From Solwaraspora sp. WMMD791 (lineage in GTDB: Bacteria > Actinomycetota > Actinomycetes > Mycobacteriales > Micromonosporaceae), in assembly GCF_029581195.1 (NCBI RefSeq), contig NZ_CP120737.1, positions 1,550,001 through 1,614,000 of the forward strand: a stretch of 64,000 bases of DNA, read 5' to 3'. Each line of letters starts with the position of its first letter. Within the stretch, counting starts at the first letter, position 1. The notes under the pieces are model-generated. The model did not search any database, was not told the origin of the DNA, and saw only the letters and a program-made list of their open reading frames with translations. Made by a program: the position numbers and the translations under genes. Below are positions 33,805 to 49,077 of this stretch, piece after piece.

Positions 33805-35232
33805 TCATCCTCGGCGCGGTACCGCTGCGGCCGCAGCCGCCATCGCGCGGGCGATCCGCGCGACGTCGTCGTCGTCGGTCAGGTAGGGCGGCATGGTGTA
33901 GATCAGATCCCGGAAGGGGCGTAGCCAGACTCCTTCGGCCACCGCCGCGTCGGTCGCCGCCGCCACGTCGACCGGACGGTCCAACTGCACCACCCCGATG
34001 GCACCGAGCACCCGTACGTCGCGCACCCCGGGCAGCGCCGCGACCGGAGCCAGGCCGGCCCGCAGGCCGGCCTCGATCCGCCGTACGGCGTGCCGCCAGA
34101 ACGGTCCGGCGGCCGGCCCACCGGTGGCCGCCGCCAGCGGACCGGTCGCCGCGCCGCCGGGTCCGGAACCCGCAGCGCCGCCGGGTCCGGAACCCGCAGC
34201 GCCGCCGGCGACCGGGGCCCGCAGCAGGTCGATCGAGGCATTGGCCACCGCGCAGGCCAACGGGTTGCCCATGAAGGTGGGTCCGTGCGCCAGCACCCCG
34301 TCGGCGGAGATGCCGGCAGCCACCTCGGGCGTGCACAGAGCGGCGGCCAGTGTCAGGTACCCACCGGTCAACGCCTTGCCCAGACAGAGCACGTCAGGGG
34401 TGACACCCGCGTGCTCTGCGGCAAAGAACGCGCCGGTACGGCCGAAGCCGGTGGCGATCTCGTCGAAGATCAGCAGTACGTCGTGCGCCGCAGTCACCTC
34501 CCGCAGCGCCCGCAGGTACCCGGGGTGGTGGAAGCGCATCCCGCCGGTGCCCTGCACCACCGGCTCGACGATCACCGCGGCGATCTCGTCGGCGTGCCGG
34601 GCGATCCCGTCGACCAGCTCGGCGAGATAGCTCTCGTCGGCAACCGCACCGAAGTCCGCCGGCGGAGCGGACACGAACACCTGCGCCGGCAGCACCCCCC
34701 GCCACAGGTGGTGCATCCCGCCCTCGGGATCGCAGACGCTCATCGGGTGGAAGGTGTCGCCGTGGTAGCCGCCCCGCCAGGTGGCCAGCCGCCGCTTACC
34801 GGGCCGGCCCCGGGCCAACTGGTACTGCAGACACATCTTGATCGCGACCTCGACGCTGACCGAGCCGGAGTCGCAGAGGAAGACGTGCTCCAGGCCGGGC
34901 GGGGTGATCTGCACCAGGGTGTGCGCGAGCCGGACCGCCGGCTCGTGGGTCAGGCCGCCGAACATCACGTGCGCCATCCGGCCCAGCTGGTCGGTGACGG
35001 CCGCGTCGAGCACCGGGTGCCGGTAGCCGTGCACGGCCGCCCACCACGACGACATCCCGTCGATCAGCTCCCGACCGTCGGCCAGCCGCAGCCGGACCCC
35101 GGCGGCGCTGTCCACCAGGTACGGCGCGACGGCCGGGGGCAGGGCGGCGTACGGGTGCCAGACGTGCCGGCGGTCGATGTCGAGCAGCTGCGCCGGCTGC
35201 CACCCACCGCGCACCGGCTGCTGCGCGCTCAT
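33805..35232 (-). CDS. bioA: Adenosylmethionine-8-amino-7-oxononanoate aminotransferase
   Basis: The 475-residue class III PLP aminotransferase has BioA-specific features: 'HVWHPYAAL' near the N terminus, '[15 protein letters not shown]', '[16 protein letters not shown]', '[14 protein letters not shown]' and '[16 protein letters not shown]' with the PLP lysine. It converts KAPA to DAPA in biotin synthesis using SAM as amino donor. A Gly/Ala/Pro-rich insert of about 40 residues follows '[11 protein letters not shown]'; it includes AAGSGPGG twice and makes the protein longer than usual. The ATG overlaps the pyrD stop (ATGA), so it is translationally coupled within the pyrimidine operon. No other bio gene is in the window. 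Confidence 0.93.
   Translation of the reverse strand: MSAQQPVRGGWQPAQLLDIDRRHVWHPYAALPPAVAPYLVDSAAGVRLRLADGRELIDGMSSWWAAVHGYRHPVLDAAVTDQLGRMAHVMFGGLTHEPAVRLAHTLVQITPPGLEHVFLCDSGSVSVEVAIKMCLQYQLARGRPGKRRLATWRGGYHGDTFHPMSVCDPEGGMHHLWRGVLPAQVFVSAPPADFGAVADESYLAELVDGIARHADEIAAVIVEPVVQGTGGMRFHHPGYLRALREVTAAHDVLLIFDEIATGFGRTGAFFAAEHAGVTPDVLCLGKALTGGYLTLAAALCTPEVAAGISADGVLAHGPTFMGNPLACAVANASIDLLRAPVAGGAAGSGPGGAAGSGPGGAATGPLAAATGGPAAGPFWRHAVRRIEAGLRAGLAPVAALPGVRDVRVLGAIGVVQLDRPVDVAAATDAAVAEGVWLRPFRDLIYTMPPYLTDDDDVARIARAMAAAAAAVPRRG
34153..34208. repeat. 24-bp tandem repeat inside bioA
   Basis: Two identical 24-bp units (34153-34176 and 34177-34200) are followed by an 8-bp partial copy. They encode AAGSGPGG repeats in frame in the low-complexity insert of BioA. 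Confidence 0.9.
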
Positions 35233-36295
35233 CGCCCCGGTACCCGCCGGACGATCGCCCGGACCAGCGCCGGCCCCCGGTAGATGAACCCGGTGTAGAG
35301 CTGCACCAGGCTGGCCCCGGCGTCGAACATCCGGGCCGCGTCGTCCGGGTCGAGGATGCCACCGACCCCGACGATCGGCAGCGCTCCGTCGGTCTCCCGA
35401 TGGACGAAGGAGACCACTTCGCGGGCCCGTTCGGTCAACGGACGGCCGGACAGCCCGCCGGTCTGCTGCGCCGCGCCGGTGTCAGCGACGGCCAGGCCGG
35501 TGCGGGACAGGGTGGTGTTGGTGGCGACGACCCCGGCCGCGCCCCGAGCAAGGCAGACCTCCAGCAGTTCGGCGATGGCCGGCTCGGACAGGTCCGGTGC
35601 GATCTTGACCAGGATCGGGCGCTCCCCCACCAGCGTGGCCAGCAGCGTGTCGAGGTGTTCCCGGTCCTGCAGCTGCCGCAACCCGGGGGTGTTCGGCGAG
35701 GAGACGTTGATCACAAAATACTGTCCATAGCCGCTGAGCGCCTTGTACGACGCCAGGTAGTCGTCCACCGCCTCCTCGATCGGGACGACCTTCGACTTGC
35801 CCAGCGAGATGCCCAGCGGCACCGGGCGGTCGGCGTACGCCGGGTGGGACCGGCCGAACCCGCGCCGCTGCTCCAACCGGCCGAGGACGGCGAGCCGGTC
35901 GGCGAGCGCCTCGGCACCGGCGTTGTTGAATCCCATCCGGTTGATCACCGCTTCGCTGGCCGGCAGCCGGAACAGCCGGGGCCGGGGATTGCCCGGCTGC
36001 GCGTGAGCGGTGACGGTGCCGACCTCGACGAAGCCGAAGCCGAGCGCCGGCCAGGCCGGCAATGCCAGGCCGTCCTTGTCCATCCCGGCGGCCAGCCCGA
36101 CCGGGTTGGGAAAGTCGACCCCGAAGACGGTACGCGGCGCGGCCACCGCGTACCGGGCCCGCAGCGCGGCCAGCGCCACCGGGTACCGCGACAGCGTGGC
36201 CAGCCGGTGCAGGGTCCACTCGTGGGCGGTCTCGGCGTCGCCGCCACCGAGGCGGAACAACGCCGAGCGGGCCAGCCGGTAGCCGCCCCCGCCGC

Positions 36296-36299
<4 letters not shown>
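35229..36299 (-). CDS. pyrD: Dihydroorotate dehydrogenase, quinone-dependent class 2
   Basis: The 356-residue flavoprotein has the class 2 N-terminal membrane-associating helix region ('[27 protein letters not shown]'). It also shows '[13 protein letters not shown]' and the active-site loop '[17 protein letters not shown]' with the catalytic Ser characteristic of class 2, then '[27 protein letters not shown]'. It oxidises dihydroorotate to orotate and passes electrons to menaquinone. The GTG start overlaps the carB stop and the stop overlaps the bioA start. Confidence 0.95.
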
Positions 36300-39629
<3,330 letters not shown>

Positions 39630-39637
<8 letters not shown>

Positions 39638-40769
39638 GTTTTCCCTCGATGAGCTCGACGAACCGGTCGAACAGGTAGTCCGCGTCGTGCGGGCCGGCCG
39701 CCGCTTCCGGGTGGTACTGGACGGTGAACGCCGGCACGTCACGTGCCCGCAGCCCCTCGACCACGTCGTCGTTGAGGCACACGTGGCTCACCTCGACGCC
39801 ACCGAAGTCGGTGTCGATCACCGTGTTCAGCGGGGCGTCCACGGCGAACCCGTGGTTGTGGCTGGTCACCTCGACCTTGCCGGTGGCCCGGTCGAGTACC
39901 GGCTGGTTGATCCCACGGTGGCCGTAGCCGAGCTTGTAGGTGCCGAAGCCCAGCGCCCGGCCGAGGATCTGCGAGCCGAAACAGATGCCGAACAGCGGGA
40001 TCCGGCGCCCCATCACCTGGCGGGCCAGCGCGACCGGATGGTCGGCGGTGGCCGGGTCACCCGGCCCCGGCGAGAAGAACACCGCGTCCGGGCTGGTCGC
40101 CAGGACCTCGTCCAGCGTCGAGGTCGCCGGCAGCACGTGGGTGGTCACCCCACGCTCGGACAACCGGCGCGGCACGTTGCGCTTGATGCCCAGGTCCAGC
40201 GCGGCGACCGTGTAGCGGTGCTCGCCCTGGGCGGCGACCGTGTACGGCTGGCCGGTCGTCACCTCGGCGGACAGGTCGGCACCGACCATCTGCGGGCTCT
40301 GGCGGACCTTGGCGAGCAGTTCCTGCGGGTCGTCGGTCAGGCTGGACACCCCGACCCGCATCACCCCCCGGTCACGCAGGTGACGGGTCAGCGCCCGGGT
40401 GTCGACCCCGCAGATGCCCACCACGCCGTCGGCGGCCAGCCGCTGCTCCAGGTCGCCGGTGGCGCGCCAGTTGGACGGGCGGCGGGCCGGATCCCGGACC
40501 ACGTAGCCGGCCACCCAGATCCGGTCGGACTCGTCGTCGTCGGCGTTGACCCCGGTGTTGCCGATGTGCGGTGCGGTCTGCACCACCACCTGTCGGTGGT
40601 AGGAGGGGTCGGTCAGCGTCTCCTGGTAGCCGGTCATCGCGGTGGTGAACACCGCCTCGCCGAAGGTCTCCCCGACCGCGCCGTAGCTCTCGCCCGGGAA
40701 GACCCGGCCGTCCTCGAGCACCAGCAGCGCCGGTACCCGCCGCGGCGCGGCGGTGGCGTCGTCGTTCAT
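39630..40769 (-). CDS. carA: Carbamoyl-phosphate synthase small (glutaminase) subunit
   Basis: The 379-residue subunit has the CarA N-terminal domain ('[19 protein letters not shown]', '[14 protein letters not shown]'). The class I glutamine amidotransferase domain has the catalytic Cys in '[13 protein letters not shown]' and the His/Glu pair in '[12 protein letters not shown]'. It provides ammonia from glutamine to CarB. The ATG at 40769 overlaps the pyrC stop (ATGA). It is in the pyrR-pyrB-pyrC-carA-carB-pyrD order typical of streptomycetes. Confidence 0.96.
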
Positions 40770-42064
40770 CGCACGGCCTTTCCGTCGAGCACGGTCGCGT
40801 CGCCGTGCAGGAAGGTGGCGACCACCTGGCCGGGCAGCACCATCCGCGCGTACGGGGTGTTGCGGCTGCGGCTGGCCAGCTCCCCCGGGTCGACGGTCCG
40901 GCTGGCGGCCGGGTCGACCAGGGTGAGGTTCGCCGGGACGCCCGGCGCGGGGTCGTGCCCGTGCGCGGTCAGCCCGGCGATCCGGGCCGGGGCCCGGGAC
41001 ATCCGCTCGGCGATCAGCTCCCAGTCTGGTACACCGTCGGCGTCGTGCAGGGCGGTCGTGAGCAGCACCACGGACAGGGCGGTCTCCAACCCGAGCATGC
41101 CGGGTCGGGCGTACGCCCACTCGCACTCCTTGTCCTCGACGGCGTGCGGAGCGTGGTCGGTGGCGACGATGTCGATGACGCCCTCGGCGAGCGCGGCCCG
41201 CAGCGCGGCGACGTCGGCGCCGGTACGCAGCGGCGGGTTGACCTTGAACACCGGGTCGTAGCTGACCGGCGCCTCGTGGGTGAGCAGAAGATGGTGCGGG
41301 GTGACCTCGGCGGTGATCCGTACGCCGCGCGCCTTGGCCTGCCGGACGATCTCCACGCTGCCGGCGGTGGACAGGTGGCACACATGCAGCCGGCTGCCGA
41401 CGTGTTCGGCCAGCAGCGCGTCCCGGGCGATGATCGCCTCCTCGGCGACCGCCGGCCAGCCGGTCAGGCCGAGCCGGGTGGAGATCTCGCCCTCGTGCAT
41501 CTGGGCGCCCTCGGTCAGCCGAGGCTCCTCGGCGTGCTGGGCGATGACGCCGTCGAAGGCCTTGACGTACTCCAGGGCGCGGCGCATCAACCGGGGATCG
41601 GCGACGCAGTGTCCGTCGTCGGAGAAGATCCGCACGGCGGCGGCGGAGTCGGCCATCGCGCCCAGTTCGGCGAGACGTTCACCGGCCAGACCGACGGTGA
41701 CCGCACCGATCGGCTGCACGTCGACCAGACCGGCCTGCCGGCCGAGCCGCCAGACCTGCTCGACGACGCCGGCGGTGTCGGCGACCGGCGAGGTGTTGGC
41801 CATGGCGCAGACCGCGGTGTAACCACCGAGCGCGGCGGCCCGCGACCCGGTCTCGACCGTCTCGGCGTCCTCCCGGCCGGGCTCACGTAGGTGGGTGTGC
41901 AGGTCGACCAGGCCGGGCAGGGCGACCAGGCCGTCGGCGTCGACCACCTGGGCACCGGCGGCACTCACACCGGGGCCGGCCTCGGCGACGACGCCGTCGC
42001 GCAGCAGCAGGTCGGTCCGCTCCCGGCCGAGGACGCGCACGCCCTTGATCAGGTACGCGCTCAC
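40766..42064 (-). CDS. pyrC: Dihydroorotase, class I
   Basis: The 432-residue amidohydrolase has the metal ligands H56 and H58 in [10 protein letters not shown], 'IFSDDGHCV' as in other class I bacterial dihydroorotases, '[12 protein letters not shown]' and 'IVATDHAPH' with the catalytic Asp. It closes carbamoyl-aspartate to dihydroorotate. The GTG at 42064, 8 nt after AAAGGA, is chosen; a frame starting 36 codons earlier overlaps pyrB and has no homologous extension. It lies 91 bp after pyrB, the only sizeable gap between pyrR and bioA. Confidence 0.95.
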   Translation of the reverse strand: MSAYLIKGVRVLGRERTDLLLRDGVVAEAGPGVSAAGAQVVDADGLVALPGLVDLHTHLREPGREDAETVETGSRAAALGGYTAVCAMANTSPVADTAGVVEQVWRLGRQAGLVDVQPIGAVTVGLAGERLAELGAMADSAAAVRIFSDDGHCVADPRLMRRALEYVKAFDGVIAQHAEEPRLTEGAQMHEGEISTRLGLTGWPAVAEEAIIARDALLAEHVGSRLHVCHLSTAGSVEIVRQAKARGVRITAEVTPHHLLLTHEAPVSYDPVFKVNPPLRTGADVAALRAALAEGVIDIVATDHAPHAVEDKECEWAYARPGMLGLETALSVVLLTTALHDADGVPDWELIAERMSRAPARIAGLTAHGHDPAPGVPANLTLVDPAASRTVDPGELASRSRNTPYARMVLPGQVVATFLHGDATVLDGKAVR

Positions 42065-42155
42065 AGCGAGATCCTTTCGTCGTACGCCTGAGGTCCGTGG
42101 TCCCCTCGGAGGTGCTGGTGCGATCGGGGTGACTGGTGCGGGTGACCCTCGTGGC

Positions 42156-43789
<1,634 letters not shown>

Positions 43790-43994
43790 TCACGCCGAAC
43801 GTTACCAGCGTCCACCGGTCGTCCCGATCAGGGGCGCTGAGTGTCGCATCAGTAGGACGAAATTCCGGGCAAGTCGTTACGATCTTGCTCACTCATTACT
43901 ATTCACCACTTGACCGCGCTTGCGAACCGCCGTACCGTCACGCTCCGTAGCGATCGCTGGGGAAAGCCCCGGGCAAAGCACTGGGAGAGTCCGT

Positions 43995-44483
43995 ATGCCC
44001 TCTGAGTACGCCAAGTCGTTGGGCGCCCGCCTGCGCTCCATCCGTCAGCAGCAGGGGCTGTCCCTGCAGGGGGTGGAGGAGAAGTCGAACGGGCGTTGGA
44101 AGGCTGTCGTCGTCGGTTCCTACGAGCGTGGGGACCGGGCTGTCACCGTCTCCCGCCTGGCTGAGCTGGCCGACTTCTACCGGGTTCCGGTGTCGGAACT
44201 GCTGCCCGACGGCAGCGGGGTACGCCACGAACCCACCAGCAAGATCGTCCTGGACCTGGAGCGGCTGTACGACGAGGTCGCCGACGACCTCGCCTACGTC
44301 GCCCGGTACGCCCGGGCGATCCAGCAGCAGCGTGGCGACTACAACGGTCGGGTGCTCTCCATCCGCGCCGACGACCTGCGCGCCCTGGCGATCGTGTACG
44401 ACTCGTCGCCGTCCGGCCTGATCGAACGGCTGAACGAGCACGGCGTACTGGTCGCCGACCCCCGGGCGTTCTTCGCCTCCTGA
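43995..44483 (+). CDS. bldD: BldD-type developmental master regulator
   Basis: The 162-residue protein has an N-terminal Xre helix-turn-helix (about 5-70: 'LGARLRSIRQQQGLSLQGVEEKS', 'SYERGDRAVTVSRLAELADFY'). Its C-terminal domain carries the cyclic-di-GMP signature RGD-x8-RxxD (R113-G114-D115 and R124, D127). In Streptomyces BldD dimerised by tetrameric c-di-GMP represses sporulation genes, and the intact motif implies the same control here. GGGAGA precedes the ATG by about 7 nt. It is divergent from pyrR and convergent with nusB, the same neighbourhood as in Streptomyces. A perfect hairpin follows. Confidence 0.95.
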   Translation: MPSEYAKSLGARLRSIRQQQGLSLQGVEEKSNGRWKAVVVGSYERGDRAVTVSRLAELADFYRVPVSELLPDGSGVRHEPTSKIVLDLERLYDEVADDLAYVARYARAIQQQRGDYNGRVLSIRADDLRALAIVYDSSPSGLIERLNEHGVLVADPRAFFAS

Positions 44484-44503
44484 CGCCAGCCGGCACACCA
44501 CAC

Positions 44504-44543
44504 GGCGACGGGGTCCGATCCTGCGGGATCGGACCCCGTCGCC
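44504..44543. terminator. 18-bp perfect stem-loop between convergent bldD and nusB
   Basis: Perfect 18-nt arms (44504-44521 and 44526-44543) surround a 4-nt loop. They lie 20 bp after the bldD stop and 69 bp after the nusB stop on the other strand, so it probably ends both transcripts. Confidence 0.8.
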
Positions 44544-44612
44544 TACGGGACAGCACGGCAGCGAACGCCAGCTCGCCGACGTGGCCCGGACAGCCGGAGA
44601 CGGCACGGCCGC

Positions 44613-45044
44613 CTAGTGCGGGGTGTACTCGGCGATCCGGTCCAGCAACCCGTTGAGGAACCGTGGCGAATCGTCGGTCGACATCTGCCGGGCCAGTTCC
44701 ACCGCCTCGGTGATGGCCACCGGGTCGTCGATCTCGTCGACGTAGAGCAACTCGAACACGGCAATGCGGGCCAGGTTGCGGTCGACCACCGGCATCCGTT
44801 CCAGCGTCCACCCCTCGGCATAGCTGCCGATCAGCTCGTCGATCCGGCTGCGGTGCCGGGAAACGCCCTCCACCAGACCGATCGCGTAGTCGAGGTGCTC
44901 CGGGCGCGGTGACAACCGGGCGACGTAGCCGACCAGCACCTGCTCCGGCGGGATGTCCCGCAGGTCCGCCTCGTAGAGCACGTCGAGGGCCCGCTTACGC
45001 GCCTTGCGGCGCGCCGGCATCGAGGTCTTCGGACCCTCGGCCAT
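44613..45044 (-). CDS. nusB: Transcription antitermination factor NusB
   Basis: The 143-residue all-helical protein begins with the basic 'PARRKARKRALDVLYEADLR' helix. It contains 'RMPVVDRNLARIAVFELLYVDEID' and 'AVELARQMSTDDSPRFLNGLLDRI', the NusB core. It binds boxA RNA with S10 in rRNA antitermination. Its ATG shares one base with the efp stop codon. It ends the efp-nusB string and faces bldD. Confidence 0.96.
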   Translation of the reverse strand: MAEGPKTSMPARRKARKRALDVLYEADLRDIPPEQVLVGYVARLSPRPEHLDYAIGLVEGVSRHRSRIDELIGSYAEGWTLERMPVVDRNLARIAVFELLYVDEIDDPVAITEAVELARQMSTDDSPRFLNGLLDRIAEYTPH

Positions 45045-45601
45045 CAGGCGCGGCCGAGGTAGCGGCCGTCGCGCGTGTCGACCTTGATCTTCTCACCGGT
45101 GGTGATGAACAGCGGCACCTGCACCGTCGCGCCGGTCTCCACCGTCGCCGGCTTGTTGCCCCCGGTCGACCGGTCCCCCTGCAGCCCCGGCTCGGTGTAG
45201 GTCACCTCGAGGATCACGCTGGTCGGCAGCTCGATGTAGAGCGGCACGCCCTCGTGGGTCGCCACGATCGCCTCGGCCTCGGGCAACAGGTAGTTCGCGG
45301 CCTCGCCGACCGTACCGCCCGCGACGGTGATCTGGTCGTAGGTCTCCAGATCCATGAAGACGAAGTCCTCGCCGTCGGCGTACAGGTACTGCATGGTCCG
45401 CTTGTCGACGGTCGCGGTGTCGACCTTGGTGCCCGCGTTGAAGGTCTTGTCGACGACCTTGCCGGAGAGCACGTTCTTCAGGGTGGTGCGCACGAAGGCG
45501 CCGCCCTTGCCGGGCTTGACGTGCTGGAATTCGACGACGGACCACAGCTCGCCGTCGAGGTTGAGAACCAGCCCGTTCTTCAGGTCGTTGGTGGTGGCCA
45601 T
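45044..45601 (-). CDS. efp: Translation elongation factor P
   Basis: The 185-residue protein has the three-barrel EF-P layout, starting '[20 protein letters not shown]'. The ribosome-contacting loop is '[13 protein letters not shown]', with the usual lysine at the tip. No epmA/epmB modification genes are seen, as expected for actinobacteria. It relieves stalling at polyproline, which is relevant here because several encoded proteins are very proline-rich. It lies 41 bp after aroQ. The pepP gene often found in this neighbourhood is absent. Confidence 0.96.
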   Translation of the reverse strand: MATTNDLKNGLVLNLDGELWSVVEFQHVKPGKGGAFVRTTLKNVLSGKVVDKTFNAGTKVDTATVDKRTMQYLYADGEDFVFMDLETYDQITVAGGTVGEAANYLLPEAEAIVATHEGVPLYIELPTSVILEVTYTEPGLQGDRSTGGNKPATVETGATVQVPLFITTGEKIKVDTRDGRYLGRA

Positions 45602-45642
45602 TTCCTGCCTTGATCTTCAATTGGCGGACGGACCTGCCAAGT

Positions 45643-46104
45643 CTATCGGTCCGACGTCGTCGCCTCAGGTCGGCCTGCGGCGAGCTGGGCGATGTGCCGC
45701 AGCGCCAACTGGTAACCGTCCACTCCGAGTCCGCAGATCACCCCGGTCGCCACCGCCGACACCACCGAGTGGTGCCGGAACTGCTCCCTGGCGTGGATGT
45801 TGGAAATGTGCACCTCGATCAGCGGACCCCGCAGCATCGCGCAGGCGTCGCGGACCGCGTACGAATAGTGCGACCACGCGCCCGGGTTGAGCACCACCGC
45901 CGCCTCGGCGTCGGCTGCGGCGTGCAACCAGCCGAGCATCTCGTGCTCGGCGTCGGTCTGGCGCACCTCGACGTCGAGACCGACCTGCCGCCCGGTCTCG
46001 ACGCACATCGTCACCAGGTCGGCGTAGCTGACCTGACCGTAGACATCGACCTGACGGCTGCCGAGCCGGCCCAGGTTCGGCCCGTTCAACACGTACGCCT
46101 TCAC
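45643..46104 (-). CDS. aroQ: 3-Dehydroquinate dehydratase, type II
   Basis: The 153-residue enzyme starts '[18 protein letters not shown]', with the flexible lid and its catalytic Arg/Tyr ('VYGQVSY'). It continues with '[16 protein letters not shown]', '[18 protein letters not shown]' and '[17 protein letters not shown]' with the catalytic His. It dehydrates dehydroquinate in the shikimate pathway. The GTG overlaps the stop of the aroK-aroB fusion (GTGA), which fixes the start. It completes a coupled aroC-aroKB-aroQ operon. Confidence 0.95.
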   Translation of the reverse strand: MKAYVLNGPNLGRLGSRQVDVYGQVSYADLVTMCVETGRQVGLDVEVRQTDAEHEMLGWLHAAADAEAAVVLNPGAWSHYSYAVRDACAMLRGPLIEVHISNIHAREQFRHHSVVSAVATGVICGLGVDGYQLALRHIAQLAAGRPEATTSDR

Positions 46105-47717
46105 GAGCCGGCCACCGACCGGTACGCCCGCGCCAACGTCTCGTCGTCCGGTCCGTCGAGGATCCCTGGGCGGGCCAGCCCGTCGAGCACCACCAGTCGC
46201 AGCCGGGCGCCCCGCGCCTTCTTGTCCACCCGCATGGCGGCCAACAGGTCCGGCCAGGCGTCGGCCCGGTACGTGGTCGGCAGCCCCAGCGCGGTGAGCA
46301 CCGCCAGGTGCCGGTCGGCGACCTCGGCGTCGAGCCGGCCGACCTGCCGGGCCAGCGTCGCCGCGTACACCAGGCCGACCGAGACGGCGTGCCCGTGCCG
46401 CCACCGGTAGCCCTCGACCTTCTCGATCGCGTGCGCCAGCGTGTGCCCGTAGTTGAGGACCTCCCGTACCCCGGACTCCCGAAGGTCGCCACCGACCACG
46501 TCGGCCTTGACCCGGACAGCGCGCTCGATCAGCTCCCGCACCGACGCGCCGGTGGCGTCGGTGGCGGCCGCCGGATCCCGCTCGATCAGCTCCAGGATCG
46601 CCGGGTCGGCGATGAACCCGCACTTGACCACCTCGGCCAGCCCGGCCACCAGGTCGGTCGCCGGCAGGCTGGCCAGCAGGTCCAGGTCGCAGATCACCCC
46701 GGCCGGCGGGTGGAAGGACCCGACCAGGTTCTTGCCGGCGGCCGTGTTGATCCCGGTCTTGCCGCCGACGGCGGCGTCGACCATGCCGAGCAGGCTGGTC
46801 GCGACCGGCACCCACCGGACCCCGCGCAGCCAACAGGCGGCGACGAAGCCGGCCAGGTCGGTCACCGCACCGCCGCCGACCCCGACCACCGCGTCGGTAC
46901 GGGTGAAGCCGGCCTCGCCCAGGGTCACCCAGGCCTGTGCCGCCACGTCGATCGACTTGCCGGCCTCGGCGTCGGGCACCTCGATCAGCAGTGGCTGCGA
47001 CCCGGCGGCGGCGCACGCCGCGGCGATCCGGTCGGCGTGCGCCTTCAGCGGGGGCGCGTGCAGCACCGCCACCCGGTGCGCGCCGGGCAGCAGCGTGGGA
47101 AGCGTGTCGAGCAGGCCCCGGCCGACCAGTACGTCGTACGGGCGGTCACCGGGCACCGGGATACGGGTCGTGGTGTCCATCGATGCCGAGCCTAGTCGCT
47201 GTCCGGCGTCGGCGGCGGCCCGCAGCAGCGTCGCGATCTCCTCGGCGACCTCCTGCGGGGTCCGGCCGTCGGTGACCACCTGGTGGGTGGCGACCTGTTC
47301 GTACAGCGGCCGGCGCTGCTCCATCAGGTGTTTGAGGGTCGCCCGGGGGTTGAGCGCCAGCAACGGGCGACCGGCGCCGAGCCCGACCCGACGGGCCGCG
47401 TCGGCCAGCTCGACGCTCAGGTAGACCACCGTCTGCCCGGCCAGCAGCGCCCGGTTCGCCTCGGCCAGGACCGCACCGCCGCCCAGGGCCAGCACCCCGG
47501 CGCAGGTGCGCAGCGCGTCGCGGACGGCGGTCTGCTCCAACTCCCGGAAGTGCGCCTCCCCGTCGTCGACGAAGATCTCCGGGATGGGTTTGCCGGCGGC
47601 GGCGACGATCTCCGTGTCGGTGTCGCGGAACTCGCAGCCCAGCAGCGCGGCCAACGCCTCGCCGGTGCTGGTCTTGCCGGCCCCGGGCGCGCCGACCAGC
47701 ACACACACCGGTGCCAT
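46101..47717 (-). CDS. aroKB: Shikimate kinase - 3-dehydroquinate synthase fusion (AroK-AroB)
   Basis: One uninterrupted frame of 538 residues carries both enzymes. Residues 1-170 are shikimate kinase: P-loop GAPGAGKT (9-16), 'RDTDTEIV', 'FRELEQTAV', 'LALGGGAVL' and 'RRPLYEQVA'. Residues 190-538 are dehydroquinate synthase: '[11 protein letters not shown]', '[14 protein letters not shown]', '[16 protein letters not shown]', 'AEVVKCGFI' and '[11 protein letters not shown]'. In most actinobacteria these are separate, overlapping genes. Here no stop lies between them, and the junction holds a rare CTA leucine codon. An internal ATG at 47180 (M180) resembles the usual AroB start but has only a weak ribosome site, so a separate AroB could also be made. 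The ATG shares a base with the aroC stop. Confidence 0.9.
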   Translation of the reverse strand: MAPVCVLVGAPGAGKTSTGEALAALLGCEFRDTDTEIVAAAGKPIPEIFVDDGEAHFRELEQTAVRDALRTCAGVLALGGGAVLAEANRALLAGQTVVYLSVELADAARRVGLGAGRPLLALNPRATLKHLMEQRRPLYEQVATHQVVTDGRTPQEVAEEIATLLRAAADAGQRLGSASMDTTTRIPVPGDRPYDVLVGRGLLDTLPTLLPGAHRVAVLHAPPLKAHADRIAAACAAAGSQPLLIEVPDAEAGKSIDVAAQAWVTLGEAGFTRTDAVVGVGGGAVTDLAGFVAACWLRGVRWVPVATSLLGMVDAAVGGKTGINTAAGKNLVGSFHPPAGVICDLDLLASLPATDLVAGLAEVVKCGFIADPAILELIERDPAAATDATGASVRELIERAVRVKADVVGGDLRESGVREVLNYGHTLAHAIEKVEGYRWRHGHAVSVGLVYAATLARQVGRLDAEVADRHLAVLTALGLPTTYRADAWPDLLAAMRVDKKARGARLRLVVLDGLARPGILDGPDDETLARAYRSVAGS

Positions 47718-48895
47718 CAGCGGATCACCAGGTGGTCCAGGTAGCCGCCGAGGTTGCGGCGGATCTCGGCGACCGAGTCACCGCCGAACTTCTCGGTCAG
47801 CGCCTCGGCGAGCACCAGCGCCACCATCGACTCGGCCACCACCGCCGCCGCCGGGACGGCACAGACGTCGGAACGCTGGTTGATCGCCGTCGCCGGCTCA
47901 CCCGTGGCGACGTCCACCGTCGACAGTGACCGGTTCAGCGACGAGATCGGCTTCATCGCCGCCCGTACCCGCAGTGGCTCACCGGTGCTGATGCCACCCT
48001 CCAGGCCACCGGCCCGATCGGTCACCCGCCGGACCCCCGACGCGGTGGGGATGATCTCGTCGTGGGCCACCGAGCCGCGCGAGCGGGCCTGCTGCCAGGC
48101 GTCACCGATCTCCACACCCTTGATCGCCTGGATCGACATCAGCGCGGTGGCGAGCCGGGCGTCGAGCTTGCGGTCCCACTGCACATGACTGCCCAGCCCC
48201 GGCGGTACGCCGTAGGCGAGCACCTCCACGATGCCGCCGAGGGTGTCGGCGTCGGACTTCGCCGCGTCGACCTCGGCGACCATCCGGGCGCTGGCCTCCG
48301 GGTCCAGACAGCGCAGCGGGTCGGCGTCGACCCGTTCGGCGTCGGCCGGGGTCGGCTGCAGCCCCGGCTTGGCCGCGACCGACCCCAGCTCGACCACGTG
48401 CGAGACGATCTCGATGCCGAGCGCCTGGCGGCACAGCGCCCGGGCGACCGTACCGACCGCGACCCGGGCCGCGGTCTCCCGGGCGCTGGCCCGCTCCAGG
48501 ATCGGCCGGGCGTCGGTGTGGCCGTACTTCTGCATCCCGGCCAGGTCGGCGTGCCCCGGGCGGGGCCGGGTCAACGGGGCGTTGCGGGCCTGTCCGGCCA
48601 GCTCGTCCGGGTCGACCGGATCGGCGGCCATCACCGTGCGCCACTTCGGCCACTCCGAGTTGCCGACCCGGATCGCGACCGGGCTGCCCAACGTCACTCC
48701 GTGCCGCAGGCCGCCGATGATCTCGATCTCGTCCTGTTCGAAGGCCATCCGCGCACCTCGGCCGTAGCCGAGTCGGCGGCGGGCCAGCTCGCGGCCGATG
48801 TCGGCGCTGGTCACCTCGACGCCGGCGGGAACGCCTTCGAGGAGGGCCACCAGCGCGGGGCCATGGGATTCACCTGCAGTCAGCCAGCGCAACAC
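47717..48895 (-). CDS. aroC: Chorismate synthase
   Basis: The 392-residue enzyme starts '[20 protein letters not shown]' and contains '[35 protein letters not shown]', '[24 protein letters not shown]' and '[10 protein letters not shown]', the FMN- and substrate-binding signatures. It converts EPSP to chorismate. The GTG start is conventional for the phylum. It heads the aroC-aroKB-aroQ string, which couples through 1- and 4-nt overlaps. Confidence 0.96.
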   Translation of the reverse strand: MLRWLTAGESHGPALVALLEGVPAGVEVTSADIGRELARRRLGYGRGARMAFEQDEIEIIGGLRHGVTLGSPVAIRVGNSEWPKWRTVMAADPVDPDELAGQARNAPLTRPRPGHADLAGMQKYGHTDARPILERASARETAARVAVGTVARALCRQALGIEIVSHVVELGSVAAKPGLQPTPADAERVDADPLRCLDPEASARMVAEVDAAKSDADTLGGIVEVLAYGVPPGLGSHVQWDRKLDARLATALMSIQAIKGVEIGDAWQQARSRGSVAHDEIIPTASGVRRVTDRAGGLEGGISTGEPLRVRAAMKPISSLNRSLSTVDVATGEPATAINQRSDVCAVPAAAVVAESMVALVLAEALTEKFGGDSVAEIRRNLGGYLDHLVIR

Positions 48896-48957
48896 GTCGG
48901 AAAGTCTGCCACGACCGGGCCGGTGGGCGGCACGGCGCGGCGCGCCCGTCCCGCCCT

Positions 48958-49014
48958 CCGGACACCGGGGCGTGACGCGGCAGGCACGCCCCGCCGGACA
49001 CCGCGGCGTGACGC
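48958..49014. repeat. 21-bp direct repeat upstream of the MFS gene
   Basis: CCGGACACCGGGGCGTGACGC-type units at 48958-48978 and 48994-49014 differ at one base. They lie in the 182-bp gap between divergent aroC and the MFS exporter, a position where a regulator might bind. Confidence 0.6.
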
Positions 49015-49077
49015 CCCACGAGACGGCGGCCGGCCCGACCTACCGTACGGTTGGTGGGATTCCGGGGGGTGGCCACC

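Noticed and set aside
43871-43925. BldD autoregulatory box in the bldD promoter region
   Set aside because: TCACT and TCACC motifs occur in an AT-rich stretch, but spacing and orientation do not give a convincing site by eye.
47180-47180. Annotating aroB as a separate gene from the internal ATG
   Set aside because: No stop separates it from aroK and the ribosome site is weak, so the fusion is the simplest reading; internal initiation remains possible.
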